From the NCBI GenBank assembly GCA_043784065.1, contig JAYVYR010000235.1, forward strand, positions 1 through 7,258: DNA of 7,258 bases. Direction: 5' to 3'. Both the position numbers and the translations under genes were made by a program. Below the pieces are notes generated by a model. The model searched no databases. It was not told the origin of the DNA and was given only the letters and a program-made list of their open reading frames with translations. This DNA comes from Bog-756 sp043784065. GTDB lineage: Bacteria; Actinomycetota; Acidimicrobiia; Acidimicrobiales; RAAP-2. Position 1 is the stretch's first letter, and the number at the start of each line of letters is the position of its first letter. Positions 1 through 4,984 of this stretch are shown one piece after another.

Positions 1-1259
1 CCATGCTCCAGCGAGGTGAAGTACCCATAGTCGAGGAGCGCCTCGAGGAGTTGGTCCGCGAGGGACAGGCCGCCGGGAACCTCACGTTCGTCGAGGGGGC
101 GACCGCCGCCGTCGCCGGTGCCGAGTTCGTCTTTCTGTGCGTCCCGACCCCCCAGGGCGAGGACGGTTCGGCTGACCTCTCCTTCGTCGAGGCGGTGGCT
201 TCAGAGATCAGCCCGCACCTGGCACCAGGCACGGTGATCGTCAACAAGTCGACTGTCCCGGTGGGTTCGACCTTGGTGGTTGAGCGGGTGCTCGGCCGTA
301 CCGATGTCCTGGTGGTGTCGAATCCGGAGTTCTTGCGCGAAGGCACCGCCGTCGCCGACAGCCTGCACCCTGAGCGCATCGTGGTCGGAGCTGACGATCA
401 GTCTGCAGCTGCCCGGGTGGGGGAGCTGTTCGCCGGGACCCAAGCGCCGCTGCTCATCACCGACGCGGCTACGGCCGAGACGATCAAGTACGCCTCCAAT
501 GCCTTTCTTGCCACGAAGCTCAGCTTTGTCAATGCCGTCGCCGGCTTGTGCGAGGCTGTGGGCGCAGATGTTCGGGACGTAATTCTCGGACTTGGTTACG
601 ACCGGCGCATCGGTTTTGAATTCATGAGACCGGGACCGGGCTGGGGTGGGAGCTGCCTGCCGAAGGACACGCGCGCCCTGGTGCACATCGCCGACCAGGC
701 CGGCTACGACTTCTCCTTCCTCAAGGGGGCCATCGCCACCAACGAAGAACAGTTCGAGCGTGTCGTGGCCAAGGTGCACGCTGCCGTTGCCCCGACCTTG
801 GACCCGGATGTTGGCGCCGGAGCGGATGCCGGGGCGGTGGGCGGAGCGTTTACCGGGGCGGTCGTGGCCGTCTGGGGACTGACCTTCAAGGCCGGAACCG
901 ACGACCTGCGGAATTCGCCAGCCGTCGAGATCTCGTTGCGGCTGGCCGAGGGTGGTGCCGAGGTACGCGCCTACGATCCGACGGTGTTGGTACCAGACGG
1001 AGAGGATTCCGTGTCCGTCCCCGGATTCACCGTCCCCGTAGGTCCCGGCTCGCTCCAGGCGTACCCGGACGCTTACACCGCCTGCCAGGGTGCTGCGGCC
1101 GCCGTCGTCCTCACGGAGTGGGACGAATTCCGCTGGCTGGATTTCAGCAAGGTCCATGAAGCCTTGGCCGCCCCGGTCTTCGTCGATGCCCGCAACCTCC
1201 TCGACCCGGCCCATGTCCGCCGGCTCGGCTTCTCCTACGTCGGGATCGGGCGCAGGTGA
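1..1259 (+). CDS. ugd: UDP-glucose 6-dehydrogenase, 5'-truncated by window edge
   Basis: Oxidises UDP-glucose to UDP-glucuronate with two NAD+ in the cytoplasm. The frame is open from the window edge (first whole codon at 3). The visible 418 residues begin at the 'RGEVPIVEERLEELV' segment, which in this family follows the N-terminal Rossmann fold, so roughly 40 residues with the GxGYVG motif lie outside the window and the ATG at 3 is probably internal. Numbered from that ATG: FLCVPTP 44-50, NKSTVPVGS 81-89, NPEFLREG 107-114, IKYASNAFLATK 161-172 and GWGGSCLPKD 213-222 with catalytic Cys218. The C-terminal UDP-binding domain has WGLTFKAGTDDLRNSPA 291-307. An Ala/Gly-rich stretch (about 264-286) sits between the central helix and the C-terminal domain. 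UDP-ManNAc or GDP-mannose dehydrogenases are relatives, but the adjacent UDP-glucuronate decarboxylase supports UDP-glucose as substrate. Confidence 0.93.
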   Translation, partial: MLQRGEVPIVEERLEELVREGQAAGNLTFVEGATAAVAGAEFVFLCVPTPQGEDGSADLSFVEAVASEISPHLAPGTVIVNKSTVPVGSTLVVERVLGRTDVLVVSNPEFLREGTAVADSLHPERIVVGADDQSAAARVGELFAGTQAPLLITDAATAETIKYASNAFLATKLSFVNAVAGLCEAVGADVRDVILGLGYDRRIGFEFMRPGPGWGGSCLPKDTRALVHIADQAGYDFSFLKGAIATNEEQFERVVAKVHAAVAPTLDPDVGAGADAGAVGGAFTGAVVAVWGLTFKAGTDDLRNSPAVEISLRLAEGGAEVRAYDPTVLVPDGEDSVSVPGFTVPVGPGSLQAYPDAYTACQGAAAAVVLTEWDEFRWLDFSKVHEALAAPVFVDARNLLDPAHVRRLGFSYVGIGRR

Positions 1260-2218
1260 GCGGACGCGTCGCTGTCCTCGGTGGCTCGGGATTCCTCGGC
1301 TCCCATCTCTGCGACCAGCTCCTCGCCCGCGGTGACGAGGTCGTCTGCGTCGACGACTTCTCGACCGGGCGCCGGGCCAACGTCGCTCATCTGACCGACC
1401 ACGACCGGTTCACCCTCGTCGAGGCCGATATTTCGGTGGGGATCCCGGTGGACGGACCGGTGACGGGTGTGTTCAATCTGGCGAGCCCGGCATCGCCGCC
1501 GGACTACCTTGCGCTTCCTCTGCAGACCCTTGCCGTCGGCAGCGAGGGCACCCGCCACGGCCTTGAACTGGCGGCCCGCCATGGCGGTCGGTTCCTTATG
1601 GCCTCGACCAGCGAGGTCTACGGCGACCCGGACGTCCACCCCCAGGCCGAGTCATATTGGGGAAATGTCAACCCGATCGGCCCTCGAAGCGTCTACGACG
1701 AAGCGAAGCGATTTTCTGAGGCCCTCACGATGGCGCACCACCGCTCGGTCGGCACCGACGTGGCTATCGTCCGCATCTTCAACACGTACGGACCCCGGCT
1801 CCGGCCGGACGACGGCCGGGTGGTCTCCAACTTCCTACTGCAGGCCATGCGGGGTGATCCCCTGACCGTCTACGGCGACGGCAGTCAGACCCGCAGCCTC
1901 TGCTATGTCGCCGACGAAGTCCGCGGCCTGATCGCCCTGTTCGACTCGTCATTGACCGGACCGGTCAATATCGGGAACCCCGACGAATACACGGTCATGC
2001 AACTGGCCCGCACCATCATTGAACTGCTCGGCTCCTCCTCGATCATCGAGCACAGGCCGTTACCCACCGACGACCCGACCCGTCGCCGGCCGGATATTAC
2101 CGTCGCCCGGACCGAACTCGGCTGGCAGCCGACCACCACCCTGGAGGACGGCTTGTCCCGGACGGCCTTTTACCTGGCCCAGGATGCTGGAATCGCCGGA
2201 CCACCGGCTGTGGTTTGA
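1256..2218 (+). CDS. uxs: UDP-glucuronate decarboxylase (UDP-xylose synthase)
   Basis: An extended short-chain dehydrogenase (320 residues, normal for the family) that converts UDP-glucuronate to UDP-xylose via a 4-keto intermediate with bound NAD+. The Rossmann motif GGSGFLG is at 9-15. The decarboxylase signature is unusually complete: ASPASPPDY 76-84, TSEVYGDPDVHPQ 118-130, YWGNVNPIGPRS 134-145, the Y147-xxx-K151 catalytic pair with S119 and E120, RIFNTYGPRLRPDDGRVVSNF 173-193, YGDGSQTRS 206-214, NIGNPDE 238-244 and LPTDDPTRRRPDI 269-281. This set separates it from GalE and RmlB relatives. It starts at GTG 1256, sharing GTGA with the ugd stop, so translation is probably coupled. No clear Shine-Dalgarno is seen before it. 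The upstream gene supplies its substrate. Confidence 0.93.
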   Translation: MSGRVAVLGGSGFLGSHLCDQLLARGDEVVCVDDFSTGRRANVAHLTDHDRFTLVEADISVGIPVDGPVTGVFNLASPASPPDYLALPLQTLAVGSEGTRHGLELAARHGGRFLMASTSEVYGDPDVHPQAESYWGNVNPIGPRSVYDEAKRFSEALTMAHHRSVGTDVAIVRIFNTYGPRLRPDDGRVVSNFLLQAMRGDPLTVYGDGSQTRSLCYVADEVRGLIALFDSSLTGPVNIGNPDEYTVMQLARTIIELLGSSSIIEHRPLPTDDPTRRRPDITVARTELGWQPTTTLEDGLSRTAFYLAQDAGIAGPPAVV

Positions 2219-2307
2219 GCCAAGTCCATTAGGGCGTGGCGGCGGCGCAGCGAGACAGCTCCAGGTGATCTAGCGCCTTCACAGGCACCGTAATCGTCGC
2301 GTCGGTG

Positions 2308-2331
2308 GGCGCAGGCGCAGGCGCAGTCGCA
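2308..2331. repeat. Hexanucleotide tandem repeat (GGCGCA)
   Basis: Three exact GGCGCA units (2308-2313, 2314-2319, 2320-2325) are followed by one degenerate unit GTCGCA (2326-2331), all inside the gap upstream of the first glycosyltransferase. It looks like a small slippage-type microsatellite. No function is evident. Confidence 0.75.
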
Positions 2332-2430
2332 ATGGTCGGGGAGTGTGACGTGGTCGTAGGCGCGTCGAAGTGTCTGGGGCCGGTGGCTCCGTGCTAGAGA
2401 ATGGGCGCACCCAAGCACCTGGGGTCGAAC

Positions 2431-2436
2431 GAGGAG
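2431..2436 (+). promoter_or_regulatory. Shine-Dalgarno site deciding the start at 2446
   Basis: GAGGAG lies 9 bases before ATG 2446. The in-frame ATG at 2401 has only GAGA directly abutting it, which is too close to work as a ribosome binding site. This favours the shorter 255-residue protein over a 270-residue one. Confidence 0.7.
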
Positions 2437-2445
2437 AACTGGCGC

Positions 2446-3213
2446 ATGGCTGAGGTCGAAGGGAACGATTCCGAGGCGGCAGCTCCGATTCCTTCGGGCG
2501 ACGACGGATCTCCGACGTACCGCCTGCTGTCAGTGGTCGTGCCGGTCTTCAATGAGCGGGTGACGGTCGCCGAGGTGATCCGGCGTGTCCGGGCTGTCGA
2601 CGTACCGGTCGAGATCGAGGTCATCGTGGTGGACGACGGCTCGTCAGACGGCACCGACAAGGTCCTGTCGGCTCTGGCCGACTCCACTGTCCGAGTACTG
2701 ACTCATCCCGTCAATCAAGGCAAGGGCGCCGCTATCCGCACCGGCATGGCCGCCGCCCGGGGCGACCTCCTGCTCGTGCAGGATGCCGACCTCGAGTACG
2801 ACCCCGAAGACTGGCCTCGCTTGCTCGATCCCATCCTCCGGGGCAAGGCCCAGGTCGTCTATGGCAGCCGGTTTACCGGCGAGCGAAAGAACATGCTTCC
2901 GCTCCACTGGATCGGCAACCGCTTCCTCTCCATGGTCACGAACATCCTGTACTCGTCGACGATGTCAGACATGGAGACGTGTTACAAGCTCTTCGATCGC
3001 CGGGTGCTCGAAGGGATTACCATCGAGTCCGACAAGTTCGACTTCGAACCGGAGATCACCGCCAAAGTACTGCGCCGTGGCTATCGAATCTACGAGGTGC
3101 CGATCTCCTACGCCGGCCGTGAGGTCAGCGAAGGCAAGAAGATCACCTGGCGCGACGGAATAGGTGCTTTTCGGGCGTTGATCAAGTATCGGTTCACGCG
3201 GATCGAGCCGTGA
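2446..3213 (+). CDS. Family 2 glycosyltransferase, dolichyl-phosphate mannose synthase-like
   Basis: A GT-A fold, inverting glycosyltransferase of the DPM1/polyprenyl-phosphate sugar synthase type. It probably transfers a sugar from an NDP donor to a polyprenyl phosphate on the inner face of the membrane. Numbered from ATG 2446 (255 residues): VVVPVFNE 30-37, VVDDGSSDGT 61-70, NQGKGAAIRTG 90-100, the metal-binding DAD at 113-115 (QDADLEYDP 112-120), YGSRF 139-143, SDMETCYKLF 174-183 and FDFEPEITAKVLRRGY 198-213, all typical of DPM1-like enzymes. There is no C-terminal multi-spanning or GtrA-like domain, so this is the compact soluble or peripheral form. The acidic, Ala/Pro-rich first 25 residues are not conserved and look disordered. 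An in-frame ATG at 2401 would add 15 residues but lacks a spaced Shine-Dalgarno. Donor sugar (mannose, glucose or other) cannot be read from the sequence. Confidence 0.88.
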   Translation: MAEVEGNDSEAAAPIPSGDDGSPTYRLLSVVVPVFNERVTVAEVIRRVRAVDVPVEIEVIVVDDGSSDGTDKVLSALADSTVRVLTHPVNQGKGAAIRTGMAAARGDLLLVQDADLEYDPEDWPRLLDPILRGKAQVVYGSRFTGERKNMLPLHWIGNRFLSMVTNILYSSTMSDMETCYKLFDRRVLEGITIESDKFDFEPEITAKVLRRGYRIYEVPISYAGREVSEGKKITWRDGIGAFRALIKYRFTRIEP

Positions 3214-4076
3214 ACGGTGGCGCCGGCCGGCGCACTGTCGCGGTGGTCGTCAATTACGAGTCGGGATCAGCGCTGGCCCGCTGCGTGGCCGACCTGTCCA
3301 GGTGTGGGCTGGATTCCGTAGTGGTGGTCGACAATGGTTCGGTCGATGGGTCGTTGGCCGCCGCCGTGGTGGCGTCACAGGGGTTCGAAATCGTCGACCC
3401 GGGGGCGAACCTCGGGTACGGCGCCGCCGTCAATCGGGGGGCGGCCGCCACGTCGTCTGAGTTCGTCCTTGTCTGCAATCCCGACCTCGAGGTTCCGGTG
3501 GGAGCGGTCGAAGCTCTGGCCAGCGTTCTCGATGCCGACCACAGGGTGGCCCTGGTGGGCCCGCTGATCCGCACCCCCTCAGGAGAGCGGTATCCGTCAG
3601 CCCGGCAGTTTCCGTCGATGGTTGATGCCGCCGGCCACGCGTTGCTCGGACTATTCACCCCCGACAACCGGTTCACCCGCCGCTATCAGCATTCCGAACT
3701 CGACCTGGCCGGCGACGTGCCGCAGAACGTCGACTGGGTGTCGGGAGCGTGCTTCCTGATCCGCAGAGAGGCCTTCGAGCAGGTCGGCGGATTCGACGAG
3801 TCGTTCTTCATGTACCTGGAGGAGGTCGACCTTTGCTGGCGGCTGGGTCGAGCCGGGTGGCAGGTGGCCTACGCCCCAGCGGCGTCGGTCGTGCATCTCC
3901 AGGGCCGTTCCACCGACCGCCATCCGTACCGGATGATCCTGGAGCATCACCGCTCGCTGCTCCGGTTTGCCGCACGATCGTCCGAAGGGTGGCGTCGGGC
4001 ACTCCTCCCTATCGTGGCGGTAGGTGTTGCGGTCCGGCTCGTCCTGGCCTCGCTTGCACGGGCCCTGCACCGTTGA
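3210..4076 (+). CDS. Family 2 glycosyltransferase, WbbL/rhamnosyltransferase-like
   Basis: A 288-residue GT2 enzyme of the group annotated as rhamnosyltransferase or WbbL-like, which adds a sugar to lipid-linked or polysaccharide acceptors. Visible motifs are VVVNYESGS 12-20, VDNGSVDGS 40-48, NLGYGAAVNRG 67-77, CNPDLEV 89-95 (the DxD position reads NPD, as is usual in this group), DWVSGACFLIRREAF 175-189, GGFDESFFMYLEEVDLCWR 193-211 with the ED pair expected near the catalytic base, and VVHLQGRS 227-234. Residues about 264-284 are hydrophobic with flanking arginines, suggesting a C-terminal membrane-binding helix. It starts at GTG 3210, overlapping the previous stop as GTGA, so the two glycosyltransferases are probably coupled. 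Its last four codons and stop lie inside the first copy of a 20-bp tandem duplication. The actual sugar is uncertain; no dTDP-rhamnose genes are present in the window. Confidence 0.87.
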   Translation: MNGGAGRRTVAVVVNYESGSALARCVADLSRCGLDSVVVVDNGSVDGSLAAAVVASQGFEIVDPGANLGYGAAVNRGAAATSSEFVLVCNPDLEVPVGAVEALASVLDADHRVALVGPLIRTPSGERYPSARQFPSMVDAAGHALLGLFTPDNRFTRRYQHSELDLAGDVPQNVDWVSGACFLIRREAFEQVGGFDESFFMYLEEVDLCWRLGRAGWQVAYAPAASVVHLQGRSTDRHPYRMILEHHRSLLRFAARSSEGWRRALLPIVAVGVAVRLVLASLARALHR

Positions 4077-4105
4077 ACCGTGCCCTGCACCGTTGAACCG
4101 TGCCC
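4062..4105. repeat. Exact 20-bp tandem duplication with embedded dyads
   Basis: Two identical 20-base units occupy 4062-4081 and 4082-4101, and the next four bases (4102-4105) repeat the unit's start. The first copy encodes the last four codons and the stop of the glycosyltransferase; the second is non-coding. Each contains the 17-base imperfect palindrome GCACCGTTGAACCGTGC (4067-4083 and 4087-4103), where 7 of 8 symmetric pairs match around a central G. The centres are 20 bp apart, close to two helical turns. Confidence 0.9.
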
Positions 4106-4127
4106 ACGGTCGGGCGTTCAGGCACGG
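4098..4127 (+). other. Possible GC-rich hairpin without a T run
   Basis: CCGTGCC (4098-4104) can pair with GGCACGG (4121-4127), giving a 7-bp stem with a 16-base loop. It follows the glycosyltransferase stop by about 20 bases and uses the end of the second tandem repeat copy. There is no following T tract, so it is not a standard intrinsic terminator. It could attenuate or protect a transcript, or be chance in GC-rich DNA. Confidence 0.3.
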
Positions 4128-4172
4128 GTCGGGCCCCACCGAGCTGCGCCGGAGGCCGCCGAGCAGACGTTG

Positions 4173-4178
4173 TAGGGT
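4173..4178 (+). promoter_or_regulatory. Candidate -10 box (TAGGGT) before the membrane-protein gene
   Basis: TAGGGT fits the actinobacterial TANNNT -10 pattern and ends 11 bases before ATG 4190. Transcription would start only a few bases before the start codon, giving a very short or near-leaderless 5' end, which is common in actinobacteria. This agrees with the lack of a spaced Shine-Dalgarno: the only GGAGG (4151-4155) is about 34 bases upstream of the ATG. No good -35 hexamer is seen. Confidence 0.35.
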
Positions 4179-4189
4179 GTCGTTCGGTC

Positions 4190-4984
4190 ATGGCTAACAA
4201 TTCGACGGGCAAGTGGGTGCAGCGCGCCGCCACCACGGGCGGCGGTCGGACGTATCGCGGGCAGATGCCCGTCAATTGGTACGCCACCCTGACCCTCATC
4301 ATCGTCGTCGGGCTTTTCCTGGTCGGCCTGAGCCGCTACCAGCTGTCCCACAAGACCGTCTCCTCGGCCGGCCCGCCGACCACGCAACAGACCTGGTACG
4401 CCGGACTGGGCATCAATGTCTGTGGCACGTTCGAGCCGAACCTCCCGGCCAGTACGAACAAGGCCAAGACCGGCCTGGTGGCTGACGGCAACGGTGTCGT
4501 CACGGTCTCCCCGAAGAACAGTTCGGAGTCGGGCAGCAACGCTACGGTCGGCAAGTTCGTTTCGAACTACAAGGGCGTCGAGCTCACCAACTCCACGCTC
4601 AAGTACCCCGGCAAGCCGACATATTCGAATGGCAACATCTGCCCCAAGGGCACCCCTGACGCCGGCAAGCAGGGCATCGTGATCGTCTACAGCTGGCCTA
4701 GCTTCACCGCAAAGCACGGCTCTGAAACGCCGGGTGATCCGCAGAAGCTCCTCTTTCAGAATGGGCAGCTGATCACCATGGCTTTCGTGCCGGCAAACGC
4801 AACGATCCCCAAGCCACCGTCCTCGGTCATCACCAATCTCATCACGGCCAACCAGGCGGGCCCGACGACGCCGACGACGGCGCCGACCATCACCCCGACC
4901 TCGACTCCGACGTCGATCACAACACCGAAGTCCACAACGACCACCTTGGCGCCGGCTTCACCCACGTCTACTTCGAAGCCGTGA
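4190..4984 (+). CDS. Single-pass membrane protein of unknown function with Thr/Pro tail
   Basis: I cannot assign a function. From ATG 4190 the protein has 264 residues: a basic cytoplasmic N-terminus (K8, R12, R20, R23), one membrane helix at about 30-48, an outward-facing domain of about 65-220, and a tail of about 225-264 made almost only of Thr, Pro, Ser and Ala. The domain has just two cysteines, C78 (NVCG) and C151 (NICPKG), which could form a disulfide, and ends with ITMAFVPANATIPKPPSS (195-212). The tail has no sortase signal and resembles extracellular or glycosylated linkers. From memory, the domain layout resembles an uncharacterised actinobacterial family with histidine-rich HWHAAYG and HTHGDG motifs, but those histidines are absent here. 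An in-frame GTG at 4100 would add 30 residues of Arg/Gly/Ala-rich sequence and is unlikely. The stop overlaps the next gene's GTG, coupling it to the sugar nucleotidyltransferase. Confidence 0.8.
   Translation: MANNSTGKWVQRAATTGGGRTYRGQMPVNWYATLTLIIVVGLFLVGLSRYQLSHKTVSSAGPPTTQQTWYAGLGINVCGTFEPNLPASTNKAKTGLVADGNGVVTVSPKNSSESGSNATVGKFVSNYKGVELTNSTLKYPGKPTYSNGNICPKGTPDAGKQGIVIVYSWPSFTAKHGSETPGDPQKLLFQNGQLITMAFVPANATIPKPPSSVITNLITANQAGPTTPTTAPTITPTSTPTSITTPKSTTTTLAPASPTSTSKP

Larger units (their letters stand above)
2219..2445. other. Non-coding gap between the UDP-xylose pair and the glycosyltransferases
   Basis: I find no supportable gene in these 227 bases. The minus-strand open frame across it has a Cys/Ala/His/Arg-rich translation typical of a shadow. 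A 21-codon plus-strand ORF (2332-2397) has no ribosome binding site. No GC hairpin followed by a T run is visible, so there is no classical terminator. No convincing -35/-10 pair stands out either, although this is the most natural place for a promoter driving the downstream glycosyltransferase pair. Confidence 0.5.

Noticed and set aside
201..1214. Long minus-strand open frame (337 codons) inside the dehydrogenase gene
   Set aside because: It lies wholly antisense to a strongly conserved gene; long antisense frames are expected in GC-rich coding DNA.
2200..2214. Inverted repeat ACCAC/GTGGT at the end of the decarboxylase gene as a terminator
   Set aside because: Only 5 bp of stem, located before the stop codon, and no T tract after it.
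2332..2397. 21-codon plus-strand ORF starting ATG just after the hexamer repeat
   Set aside because: No ribosome binding site, no similarity I recognise, and too short to separate from chance.
2170..2418. Minus-strand 82-codon open frame covering the intergenic gap
   Set aside because: Translation is rich in Cys, Ala, His and Arg with no recognisable motif, overlaps the end of the decarboxylase gene and has no Shine-Dalgarno; it fits a shadow frame over the GGCGCA repeat.
4100..4189. GTG 4100 as the start of the membrane protein
   Set aside because: It would sit inside the tandem repeat without a ribosome binding site and add an Arg/Gly/Ala-rich leader; ATG 4190 puts the membrane helix at a normal distance from the N-terminus.
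4861..4980. Thr/Pro-coding ACG/CCG-rich stretch considered as a DNA repeat or CRISPR-like array
   Set aside because: Units are irregular and stay in frame as a Thr/Pro/Ser protein tail; there are no spaced identical repeats.
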